DNA of 64,000 bases from NCBI GenBank assembly GCA_029891385.1, contig CM057233.1, positions 47,694,063-47,758,062 of the forward strand. Reading direction: 5' to 3'. Positions 22,802-34,900 of this stretch are shown piece by piece. The notes beneath the pieces were generated by a model. That model was not told the DNA's origin, did not search any database, and saw only the letters and a program-made list of their open reading frames with translations. Made by a program: the position numbers and the translations under genes. Position 1 is the first letter of the stretch, and every line of letters begins with the position of its first letter. The DNA is from Erythroxylum novogranatense. Lineage: Eukaryota; Streptophyta; Magnoliopsida; Malpighiales; Erythroxylaceae.

Positions 22802-24292
22802 AGTTAAGGAATTCTTGGATGTGTTTTCCGCTAAATTACCTAATTTGCCTCCAAATCGAGAAACGAAGATCACAATTAACTTAGTTCTAGGTACTGCTCC
22901 TATATCCATTCCTCCATATAGGATGACACTTGTAGAACTAAAGGAGTTGAAAGTTCAGTTGCAAGAGTTGCTCGAGAAGGGGTTCATTAGGCCCAGTGTT
23001 TCACCTTGGGACGCTCCAGTGCTGTTTGTGAAGAAGAAGGATGGTACTTTGAGATTGTGCATTGATTGTAGGCAACTCAATTGGTTACAGTGAAGAATAA
23101 ATATCGATTGCCTTGAATCGATGACTTGTTTGATCAACTATAGGGAGCTCGATTATTTACTAAGCTTAATTTGAGATCTGGGTATTATCAGCTAAAGATA
23201 GCAGAGACTGATGTACTGAAGGTGCTTTTAGATGCAGGTATGGACATTTTGAGTTCTTAGTAATGCCATTTGGGTTGAGAAATACCCCAACTACATTTAT
23301 AACATTGATGAATAAGGTGTTTCAGCAGACCGATTTGTAATTGTGTTCATTGATGATATTCTGGTGTATTCAAGAAGCAAAAAGGAACAAACTGAACATC
23401 TGAGAATAATTTTGCAGATTATGAGAGAAAAACAATTGTATGGCAAATTTAGTAAATGTAAATTTTGGCTGAATCAGGTGGTATTTGTTGGGACCCGACA
23501 ATATTTCACTTCTTGTATCTCATATCACCCATATCATCTCAAAGCACTATATCTATAACTCATTAATTCTTCATATATGGACACAAGTCAATAGTCCATT
23601 TCTTAAGGAACCCTAATATGGTTCAATTATCATTTAATCTTTATCATCATGTCATCTTTCAAATAGTCATTCTTTCATTTCAAAGAAGTATAGGTTATAT
23701 CAATTTCTCCCAATTCATTATGCAATTCACATCTCAAGTTCCACAAACGCATGTTTCTAATTTATTCAAAACTCCAAAGATATCAAAATCAAATCATTTC
23801 TTTTCTTATCAAGATCCTTTAAGTATTAAGTCATCTATTACATAATACATACACAAAACTCTCCTTAAATTTCATTTTACTTATTCTAATTTTCACTCAA
23901 AGATCAGGGTCCAACAGTATTTCTAGGTTATATAGTAAGGGGGCATGGTATTCAGGTGGATCTAGTAAAAATTGAAGCAGCAATGAGATGGGAGACACCG
24001 AGAATGTATCAGAGATCTGAAGTTTTCTTGGATTAACTGGTTATTACTGGAGGTTTGTCAAGAGGTTTTCTTTAATCTCAGCCGCTCTGACTAAACTTCT
24101 GAGGAAGAATGTCGCATTTAGATGGAATGAAAAGTGCCAGAGAAGTTTTGAAGAGTTGAAACATCAGTTGACTATAGCGTCAGTGTTGACTATTCCATCA
24201 GGATCCGGTGGATATGTGGTATACAGTGATGCATCGCATCAGGACTGGGATGTGTATTTATATAGCATGGCAAGGTGATAGCCTATGCATTG
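22802..24292 (+). pseudogene. pol: Gypsy reverse transcriptase / RNase H N-terminal part of G
   Basis: [19 protein letters not shown] and [14 protein letters not shown] open the RT (22802 onward), followed by [18 protein letters not shown] and LRLCID. After a frame change near 23090, nonsense codons occur at 23114 (CGA to TGA) and 23141 (CAG to TAG). FIDDILVYS, the RT active site, is at about 23346-23372. D interrupts the gene at 23486. Downstream text (IQVD, LTGYYWRFVKRFSLI, YSDASHQ) reaches the RNase H start, where the LARD is inserted at 24293. Element C provides the aligned homologue. Confidence 0.88.
23486..23916 (-). mobile_element. Mini solo LTR D (431 bp) with family-A termini
   Basis: Flanked by GTATT (23481-23485 and 23917-23921). 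Read on the minus strand it starts TGTTGGACCCTGATC and ends GTCGGGTCCCAACA, the termini of family A, but it is a tenth of the length and has no recognisable modules, cassette or splice-like sites. Removal restores the RT frame text (VVF then LGYIV). It is either a solo LTR of a short family that shares A termini or an internally deleted A LTR. Confidence 0.88.
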
Positions 24293-25137
24293 TGTAACAC
24301 CCCACTCCCGTAAGACCCGAACCCGATATCGTTGGTGATATCCGAGTCCGTGTCCCACGAGAGTGGCGTACTACATCAGTCGATTTAAAATTCAGTACAC
24401 ACTTTTTTTTTCTTTTTGGAGCCATTAACTCCGCGTTCACACGGTAAACACAAGAAGTAAATAAAATCAGATTCAAGATAAACCCGCTTGATTATTACAC
24501 CATCCAAGAATAATTACAATCATCAATGCAAGAAAACATTAATACCAAATGGCTCAAGAAAATATAAAGCCTTGTTATACAGATGATTTGCGGAATACAA
24601 TTTACTAAAACACTAATGCGATACCTTAACCGATCCCGACCTCTAACCTTTACTCGTCTACAGAGATATACTCCGTGTCAACGGGGTATTCTTCAGACCT
24701 GAAAAATAAATGCAAATTTTGGGTGAGTTTTGCGAACTCGGTGAGAAACCATCATCGATGGTTCACTCAAATCATGCATTACGCCCATGGCGTCTGATGA
24801 CAATCTGATAATCATCAATTACCAATAAGCGGTCAATAACCATATCCATAAATAAACCATTCACGAGAACACATACCATCACGAAAGCGGACTTATCACA
24901 AAACGGTCATTTATGCGAATGCAATGCATATGTGACTCTTTCCGATTATTCAAGATTGTGCCCAAGTGCTCGATCGGTGTTCGATGGGGACGTCGAGGAT
25001 TTCTCCCCTCGGGCTCGTGGCGGTCAAGACAAATATGAGAGCTCAAGCTCTTATCGGAATAATAGCAACTTAGGGCATGTCCATTATCGATCATGCAATT
25101 ATGCATGCGATGCGATGCAAGATAAATAACGATGTTT

Positions 25138-25250
25138 GGCTATAAAGCCCGGTGTATCGATGAATCCACGATATGGCTATAAAGCCCAAGATAGCGATGT
25201 TCATAGATAATGGCTATAAAGCCCGATCTATCAATATCGGTATCATTCAA
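25138..25250 (+). repeat. Three 37-bp units with palindromic GGCTATAAAGCCC
   Basis: GGCTATAAAGCCC starts at 25138, 25175 and 25212. The right LTR has the same motif at 32748, 32785 and 32820 (the last spacing is shortened to 35). The core reads as a TATA-like sequence on both strands. Confidence 0.85.
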
Positions 25251-25844
25251 GACAAAAAATCATATAATACAATCATCCACTTTTATACATGCGAAATCAT
25301 ACAATTCACCTTTACACGTAATTCACGTTAAGCATGTACACAACCAGAAATTTGAGAAACCAACTAGGTTACTCACCTATTACTCCGAGCTAATGCCGGA
25401 AAGCCTCTGTGACGTCGGTCAATCGACGCCCAATTGGACCTCTATATGAATCGAAAAGTACGAGTCACTAAATATGAAATTTGTGCTCATGTTGATGAAA
25501 TATGCATGTTCATGAATTCCCGGTCCTAATTCAATATTTTCCCATAATAAAATTCTATCAAAAATTAGAAATCCATAGGCGCTGACGGTGCGCAATTCGG
25601 ACCTCTATAGGTCCTTAATTAAATAAAACAGTGTTTACATGTTCCGTCGATAGGGCTACGTCAAATTCCGCCTAAAATTCCCGTTTTCTCATAATATGAA
25701 ATTAAATGTTCAACGAATCCGATGCCTCTGGAATCAGGTCAATCGGACGTCGGATGGGAAAGAAATTGACAAAAGAACAATCGGATCAATTTAATACCAA
25801 ATAAAAAGCAAAACAATAATATATATATATCTATCCGGAAGCTC

Positions 25845-26035
25845 GCCTCATGGCGAGACGCCGCCCTCGAGGCGGAATCATCCTGCTTTGTTGCGAGGGC
25901 GAGGCGTCGCCCTCGCGAGGCGGATACACCTCGTTTCGTCGCGAGGGCGAGGCGTCGCCGTCGCGACCAGCCCCTTTGATCTCGCCCTCGCGAGGCGAAA
26001 CGTCGCCCTCGCGAGACGGCCCTTTTCCTTGCCCT
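25845..26035 (+). repeat. GC-rich hairpin cassette in the left LARD LTR
   Basis: Repeats of GCGAGGGCG / AGGCGT / CGCCCTCGC; the perfect 9-bp stem pair is at 25893-25916. In this AT-rich window it is the most GC-rich stretch. The right LTR has it at about 33448-33630 with several indels. Confidence 0.9.
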
Positions 26036-28475
26036 CCTTCTTTCCAGATTGAAATTCCAATTTCCAATTACTCTAACTTTTAACACACAAATCAGAAAAA
26101 TGCCCACTATACCTCATTGGAAAGCTTATGAAAAGCTCTACAATTCTCTAGAAGACCATAAAAATCAATTCCAACCCTAAGGGTATCAAATAAGCCATCA
26201 AACCTTCTGCCTTCACAATTTCCCTCAACACAGGGCAGTACATTTGCAATTTCATAACTCAGCGATTCTTCAGTAATAAATTACCACAAAAATATGGTCA
26301 ATAAGTTCACAATGTCCTCTACAACTTTCATGAATAACCCAAAATCAAATTCTATTGCTAAGCCAGTCAATTAATTCATTCAATGTCACTGTCCCTGAAA
26401 TCCTTCACTTTGGGCAGTAATCTTACAAGAAGCATAACTTCCAGTATATAAGTCAATAAAATCAGAACTTTATATCCCTGAAATGATAACATCTCAAACT
26501 TCCATTTCCATGAAGCACTCAACCTCCAATTCAATCTCTAACAATTTCAAAACTGTTATGGAAGTTTCTGTTATGATCAGCCACTCATAACCTAATGTAG
26601 GGTTCACTTTTGAAAAATCATAACTCCCAATTCTGACTTCTAAAAATTACAAACCATATGTCATTTTCAAGGTAATCTTTTCCTCTACAACTTTTCAGAA
26701 GCTTACTCACACCAATTCAGTCCACATAAAATGTTAAAATTGCCTCAAATCAGTAAACTCACAAAATCACACTTAAACTAGGTTTCATCCAAAATGCTCA
26801 AAACCAGCCATTAGTAATCAATTCATATCTCCCAATATATAATTCCAAAATAGCAAGATTAGTAGAAATGGAAAGATAATCAAATATGCTACAACTTCCA
26901 TGAAGACCATTCTCCCAAATTCCATCTCAATTAATTCATAAAAATCATCAAAACTCAGATGTCATGGTTGCGGTTACTGTTCACAGACAATGGAACAGTA
27001 ACTTTCCATGCAAAATTTCACCCTTCTAACAATGGAATTCAACAACACTTATTTCACACTAAATTGGAGCCAACAGTCCAAAGTTTCAGTGGCCACTAAC
27101 CTTACCTCATTTTCGTTTCTACACAATAAGTTATGAATAAAACAGTAACATCACTTATAATTCCAACTTTCCAGATTTAATGTTAACCTTAGTTCACCCA
27201 CTTCTAATTCCTTTTCACATCACTAGACATCAAAATAAATACAAATTAAATATTACTCCAGTCATACATATACTAGGGTTAATACTGAAAATTGGAAGCC
27301 TTAAATTCCTCAATTCAAAGACTCAAATAATTATCCATAATCAATTCAAAATCAAACCATATCATTACTTTCAATTCAGTCATCACTTAGCTTTATGCCC
27401 CTTACTTTAATCATAATAATCAACACTTTAATGTCTACATGAACCTTATACATGCTTTAAATCCTTATATTAACTACCCCATACTATCATGACATTTATT
27501 TCCATGTAAAACAACATTTAAAACTCAAACCTTAAATAACAACTTACCTAATTCAAACCCTCCTTCAAACCTTCAACAACCACTTTCTAACTTCTACACC
27601 AAAGTATCAACCCCTTCCTTCTCAAATATACTCAAGACTCATCTTCTAGCTTTGAGAGAATCAAAGAGAGGAGCTTGAAGTTATGGAGAAAGATGAGAAG
27701 AGAGCAAAATCGATGGTTTAAAAGAAGAGTTGGTTTTGTGTGTTTGGATGGCTATACATAAGGCACAAAATCATCTTTCCTTCCTTCTTTCAACACATGT
27801 CCGAGAGAGCAATGAGAGGGTGCACTAATGTTGCTTTTAAATGGCAAAATTTGATTGGTTTCAAATTCAAAGAAAAGTCAAATTATACTTGTTTAATTCA
27901 GTCCAAAATTTTACTCCATTTCACTCCAATGGCCCTACTTTAAGTCCCAAAATAAAATACCCAATATTACAGTATCAGTGGGTAGCAATTTTTGCTACCG
28001 AGAATCGACCGGTTCGCCAATTGGCGATTTATCCGGTCCGAGAATTTCCCCGAATTATTTTTCTGAGAATTAATGAAATTCCCTAAAATTATAAAACAGG
28101 TAACAGTGCACTCTAATTAATTTGCAATCACAACAATTACCTTTTCTACTCCAAAACAAGTTTAGGCCAGTTACCGGCGATTTTGCCGGTCCGGGAATTT
28201 TCTCCGGAAAATTCCAGAAAAATTCCTAAAAATGTAAAACGCTTAATAGCGCACTCAGAACAATTTTTCAAATCCCATAACCACGTTAATCACAATAAAA
28301 TACCGTTAGGCCCAATTACCTGGAATGTCATGAATGCATTTACCGTAATTCCAGATACACAATTGATACTGTGTATCAATCCTATTATGCATGAACAGTA
28401 ATGATTATTCCTTATCAATTCCATCCTATGCCAATTTTACTATTTTATCCTTCCAGGAGGGGGTGGGATGTTACA

Positions 28476-31400
28476 ATTCTCCCCTCCTTATAAGAATTTC
28501 GTCCTCGAAATTCTCAGTCAACGATTCCCTAAGACAGTAATCACATGATTCTACAAATCCCATACACTTTTCCACTTAATGATTCACTTTTCAAGTGATC
28601 ACAGTAACCACTCTCAGTCCGTGGTTCAGTTACTGATTTGGCTAACTCGTTATCACTTAGTACGATGTGGGATTTAACAAGACTATCGATTGACGTTCTC
28701 ATTTTCTTAGCTATTTCACTTGCCATGTCTAAGATAGTCACTACCTTTGGTTACAGTATCTAATACTTTTTCCCCAATGCCATATAGTCCAATTTTTGTT
28801 CCATTGAGTACGTTTCCATTTCTTTGGTAGCTCCCTTAACCACATCAGGGACGATTTACATTCCTTGGGTACCAATACAGTGACACTTAATTCCACTTCA
28901 CTATAATCAGTAACAATGTACCTAATGCAGTCATTTATCCTATGTCATTCACTTTATATTCAAAATCGATTCTCGTAAGACAAATCAATATTCTATAGTG
29001 TTCACACACTTTATCCGGATATACAGTTTACTCTGTCTCATTTGTCCGATCCGATTCCACTTTAGCTAACCATGCAGTTTTCCTAAGTCACTTTCCTTTT
29101 TCTCACAATTCCATTATGGTCTTTAACTCCCGATGAGCCTCAAGAGAATGTAACAATATATATTCTCCAGGTGAGCCAAAATTCTATAACACGACCATAA
29201 TCGACCTTTTCCTATTGGACATTCAACCTATAAACACTTGAGCCAAGAAGCACTTCATTCTATACCTACAATTACTCAATTTCACTTTTCAAATATGCTG
29301 ACTAGAATGTCTAACTTTGACTGTTCACATTCTTGTTCTAATACCTTTTTATCGGGTACACTTACTTCTCCTTCGACTTTTGTTCACTATAGTTTTCCAA
29401 TTCCATTCGTATATTCAAACTCATCATAAGATTTCCCCCCATTTACTTTCTGCACTCTTAACCTTTCTTATCACTATTCTTACAACTTCTTTTTTTTTTT
29501 TTAGAACACCTCACTATTACCCATAATCTGCTTGACAATCATTGAAAATCCTAATATCTGTAATTGATCTGTTCATTGCAGCATTGTCGTATCTTTCCTC
29601 AAATTAACCCAGTGTATCCTTATAGGAATCTACAGTCTCCAAGGCTTTTAATCATGAGAATGACACTAATACCATTTATCACAGTCAGTTCAATTTATTT
29701 CATACTTGTTCAACATATTGTCGCAGTTCAATACTCACTGCCCACTTTTCCCAGTGTATGTATATCATCAGTATCAGATTCCTCAATTAATCCTATCGTT
29801 CTTTTCACTTTTCACTGTTCAACACTTCTAAACACATTCTGTCTCTAATCACAGTTACTACCATTTGCTTATCTCGCATAAATCCCTATTAGGGTCTTAT
29901 TGGCGTTACCGTACATCTTTTACCCTTTTCATTGAGTCTACAATGAGTGTATCTACAATTTCTTTATGAAGGTGTCACTACATCACCTCATTGTCAGTTT
30001 CCTTTTTTTGACTCTCTTGTCTCTATTCAGTTACTCTTTTTCATTTTCTCTTCTCAACAGTTTTCATATCATTTATATCAACATATGTTGATACCTTGTC
30101 ATCCATATTTAAACCTCCAAAAATTGCCATTTTTTTTTTTTTTAGTATCTCACTTTTCAGTTTGGGACTCTTTTATTCTTCATTTCAAATCTAGATTCCT
30201 CCACATTTTTGCATCATAAAAGGAGATCGATTCACTTCACATTGCAATAGGATTACCTCCAATTAAAATTTCACTCATGTTGGATACCTTACATTTCTAT
30301 ACACACAGTGCGGATAACCTCAACAGTATGAGCTATGACCCAATTTCACTTTTAATTTTGTCCACAAAAGTCTCATCAACCAATGATTATTATACCTAAT
30401 TGTGTTTCAATCCTTCTTCACTATACGTACAATCTCAATCAAGACACTCTTATGTCATCATTTAACAGATCAGAACATTCCTTTCGCGAAGGTTCCTTGT
30501 GACAGTCACTTAAACACTTTCTTTACCACTTATTCAGTAATCTATACCAGAATCACTTTTCAGTTCCTCTCATACAGGTACACTCAGTCCACCTTTGTCT
30601 TACTTTAACCTCTTAAGAACTTCACACATATAATCACTCTAAACATTTACCGCTCATTTCCTCTATGATTTCCATATATCATCACATACATTTCATTAAT
30701 CACAATCAACATTCTTGTCGATAGATATCCCCAACAAGAATCGACTTAAATACAATAACTCTTTTCATATACCGCTATTGTGGTTTCATTCTTTTCAAGA
30801 TCTTTATTTCATTCTCACCATATCATTAAACTGTATGTCTCATTCCCCTATCCATTACGTGCAACTTGACCTTATAAGGTCATATCAATTTGGCTTATCG
30901 ACATGATCATTATTCCTATTTTTCATTCCGTTTTCTGCTACTTATCTTCTATTTTCCTCAAACAGTCTATGATCGGGTGTTCACAGTCCCCAATACCCGA
31001 CAAAATCGTTGATATCACTCCATTTTATCTCTATCTATATACCTATCCATTTACCATTTTCGTGTCCATATACACCTAATTCAGTATTTCTCGATACACC
31101 ATCAGTGGAAATCATCTGTCTATCTTTTTCCTTACGATTTTATCATACGAATTTCCAACCTCGAAGCACCATAATCACCTAACAATTTCAGTCTCAAACT
31201 GATGCGGTCTAGTTCATAACCATTTCCCGAATTCATTTCAGTCTATCTGTACACCTTTACATTCTTTCAGTTCTCAATAAACCGTTACAGTACTCTATTG
31301 AGCTTCTTTCCATCTCGCTATCATCTTCCGCTTATAATATCTACTGATCTCTAACTCGAATACAGTGAATCAAGATATGCCCGATTGGACCACTACATTT

Positions 31401-31914
31401 TACTCAATTCCAATATTTCCCCCTTTCATGTCATATACAGTCAGAACTGTAATTACCTAACTATCCCGGGCTTTTTTTATTCCGCTTAGATCTACTATAA
31501 CCAATAAGCTTCCCATATCTCTAATGGACCTCTCCAAGTTCTCAACATTTGCATTTTTCTGTCACCATAATATTGTCAATTTAATTTGAAAATTCTTAAT
31601 CAGTCTAGACCAACACAGTCATTCGGCTATCACTTATAAGGGTTTCTAACCCAGTACAATTTCAATCTTCTTATCCATTTTTTTTATCCTTTCCTAATTG
31701 ATTATCCCCCTTTTAGGGATTTTCACTCTAATCCAGTCTCACTCTTCTCGCACTTAGTCACTTGACACTTATGCACCCTTAGGATTTATCCTCGTGCGAC
31801 TCTGACTAGGGATCAATTACCACGGTGCGCAACGACGCGATCGAAATGCATGAAACCTATGTTCCAAATCGTGCCCGGATACATTACGTATCATCGGGCT
31901 CGATACCACCTAAA
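28476..31914 (-). mobile_element. Non-coding internal domain of the LARD
   Basis: 3439 bp between minus-strand polypurine tract and primer-binding site, strongly pyrimidine-biased on the plus strand. No open frame exceeds about 95 codons on either strand and no Gag or Pol motif is seen. GAATTTCGTCCTCGAAATTC (28494-28513), beside the polypurine tract, is the same inverted repeat as in E1. The end next to the primer-binding site (31790-31830) matches E1 at 591-632. Confidence 0.85.
31896..31908 (-). other. Primer-binding site of the LARD
   Basis: On the minus strand TGGTATCGAGCCC lies six bases inside the LTR edge at 31915. Initiator tRNA-Met type. Confidence 0.85.
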
Positions 31915-34900
31915 TGTAACACCCACTCCGTAAGACCCGAACCCGATATCGTTGGTGATATCCGAGTCCGTGTCCCACGAGAGTGGCGTATTATCGATCG
32001 ATTTAAAATTCAAGACACACTTTTTTTCTTTTGGAGCCATTAACTCCGCGTTCACACGGCAAACACAGTAAGTAAATAAAATCAGATTCAAGATAAACCC
32101 GTTTGAGCTTATTACGGTCATCCAATAATAATTACAATCGGTCAATCGAGAAAACATTAATACCAAATGGCTCAAGAAAATATAAAGCCTTGTTATACGG
32201 TTGATTTGCGGAATACAATTTACTAAAACACTAATGCGCATACCTGAACCGATCCCGACCTCTAACCTTTACTCGCCTACGAGATATACTCCGTGTCAAC
32301 CGGGTATTCTTCAGACCTGAAAAATAAATGCAAATTTTGAGTGAGTTTTGCGAACTCGGTGAGAAACCATCATCGATGGTTCACTCAAATCATGCATTAC
32401 GCCCGTGGCGTCTGATGCAAAGATAATCATCAATTACCAATAAGCGGTCAATAACCATATCCAAAGATAAACCATTCACGAGAACACATACCATCACGAA
32501 GCGGTACTTATCACAAAATAATCATTTATGCGAATGCAATGCATATGTGACTCTTTCCGATTATTGATGACAGCCCAAGTGCTCGATCGGTGTTCGGTGG
32601 GGACGCGTGATTTCTCCCCTCGGGCTCGTGGCGGTCGATGCAATATGAGAGCTCAAGCTCTTATCGGTAATAATAGCAACTTGGGGCACGTCCATTATCG
32701 ATCATGCAATTATGCATGCGATGCGATGCGATAAATATACGGTGTTTGGCTATAAAGCCCGGTGTATCGATGAATCCACGATATGGCTATAAAGCCCGGT
32801 ATAGCGATGTTGATATAATGGCTATAAAGCCCGATCTATCAATATCGGTATCATTCATGACAAGAAAATCATATAATACAATCATCCACTTTTATACATG
32901 CGAAATCATACAATTCACCTTTGCACGTAATTCACGTTAAGCATGTACACAACCGAAATTTGAGAAACCAACTAGGTTACTCACCTATTACTTCGAGCTA
33001 ATGCCGAAAGCCTCTGTGACGTCGGACAATCGACGCTCCAATTGGACCTCTATATGAATCAGAAAAAGTACGAGTCACTAAATATGAAATTTGTGCTCAT
33101 GTTGATGAAATATGCATGTTCATGAATTCCCGGTCCTAATTCAATATTTTCCCATAATAAAATTCTATCAAAAATTAGAAATCTATAGGCGCTGACGGTG
33201 CGCAATTCGGACCTCTATAGGTCCTTAATTAAATAAAACAGTGTTTACATGTTCCGTCAATAGGGGCTACGTCAAATTCCCGTCTAAAAATTCCCGTTTT
33301 CTCATAATATGAAATTAAATGTTCAACGAATCCGATGCCTCTGGAATCAGGTCAATCGGACGTCGGACGGGAAAGAAATTGACAAAAGAACAATCGGATC
33401 AATTTAATACCAAATAAAAAACAAAACAATAATATATATATATCTATCCGGAAGCCTGCCTCGCGGGGGCGAGACGCCGCCCTCGCGAGGCGGAATCATC
33501 CTGCTTTGTCGCGAGGGCGAGGCGTCGCCCTCGCTTGGCGGATACACCTCGCTGTCATGAGGCGAGGCGTCGCCTCGCGACCAGCCCTTTGATCTCGCCC
33601 GAGGCGTAAACGTCGCCCTCATGAGACGGCCCTTTCCTTGCCCTCCTTCTTTCCAGATTGAAATTCAATTTCCAATTACTCTAACTTTTAACACACAAAT
33701 CAGAAAATGCCCACTATACCTCATTGGAAAGCTTATGAAAAGCTCTACAATTCTCTAGAAGACCATAAAAATCAATTCCAACCCTAAGGGTATCAAATAA
33801 GCCATCAAACCTTCTGCCTTCACAATTTCCCTCAACACAGGGCAGTACATTTGCAATTTCATAACTCAGCGATTCTTCAGTAATAAATTACCACAAAAAT
33901 ATGGTCAATAAGTTCACAATGTCCTCTACAACTTTCATGAACAACCCAAAATCAAATTCTATTGCTAAGCCAGTCAATTAATTCATTCAATGTCACTGTC
34001 CCTGAAATCCTTCACTTTGGGCAGTAATCTTACAAGAAGCATAACTTCCAGTATATAAGTCAATAAAATCAGAACTTTATATCCCTGAAATGATAACATC
34101 TCAAACTTCAATTTCCATGAAGCACTCAACCTCCAATTCAATCTCTAACAATTTCAAAACTGTTATGGAAGTTTCTGTTATGATCAGCCACTCATAACCT
34201 AATGTAGGGTTCACTTTTGAAAAATCATAACTCCCAATTCTGACTTCTAAAAATTACAAACCATATGTCATTTTCAAGGTAATCTTTTCCTCTACAACTT
34301 TTCAGAAGCTTACTCACACCAATTCAGTCCACATAAAATGTTAAAATTGCCTCAAATCAGTAAACTCACAAAATCACACTTAAACTAGGTTTCATCCAAA
34401 ATGCTCAAAACCAGCCATTAGTAATCAATTCATATCTCCCAATATATAATTCCAAAAATAGCAAGATTAGTAGAAATGGAAAGATAATCAAATATGCTAC
34501 AACTTCCATGAAGACCATTCTCCCAAATTCCATCTCAATTAATTCATAAAAATCATCAAAACTCAGATGTCATGGTTGCGGTTACTGTTCACAGACAATG
34601 GAACAGTAACTTTCCATGCAAAATTTCACCCTTCTAACAATGGAATTCAACAACACTTATTTCACACTAAATTGGAGCCAACAGTCCAAAGTTTCAGTGG
34701 CCACTAACCTTACCTCATTTTCGTTTCTACACAATAAGTTATGAATAAAACAGTAACATCACTTATAATTCCAACTTTCCAGATTTAATGTTAACCTTAG
34801 TTCACCCACTTCTAATTCCTTTTTCACATCACTAGACATCAAAATAAATACAAATTAAATATTACTCCAGTCATACATATACTAGGGTTAATACTGAAAA

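Larger units (their letters stand above)
24699..27547 (-). other. Predicted LTR intron of the LARD (left LTR)
   Basis: On the minus strand: donor TAG/GTAAGTT at 27547, acceptor ATTTTTCAG/G ending at 24699, with ACTCACCC about 30 bases upstream. A second donor-like site (GAG/GTAAG) is at 27105. Confidence 0.45.
24293..28475 (-). repeat. 3' LTR of the LARD (left copy in the window)
   Basis: Starts TGTAACACCCCACTCCCG and ends GGGATGTTACA in plus orientation. It contains three 37-bp GGCTATAAAGCCC units (25138-25250), a GC-rich hairpin cassette (25845-26035), ~180-bp modules with CTACAACTTTCATGAA-like phrases (about 26319, 26497, 26690, 26890), and minus-strand donor and acceptor-like sites at 27547 and 24699. 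Nearly identical to the other LTR from about 26060 to the end; diverged, with many small indels, before that. Confidence 0.93.

Noticed and set aside
25739..26107. ORFs of 60-122 codons on both strands rich in Arg, Ser and Pro
   Set aside because: Product of the GC-rich palindromic cassette in the LARD LTR, open on both strands at once.
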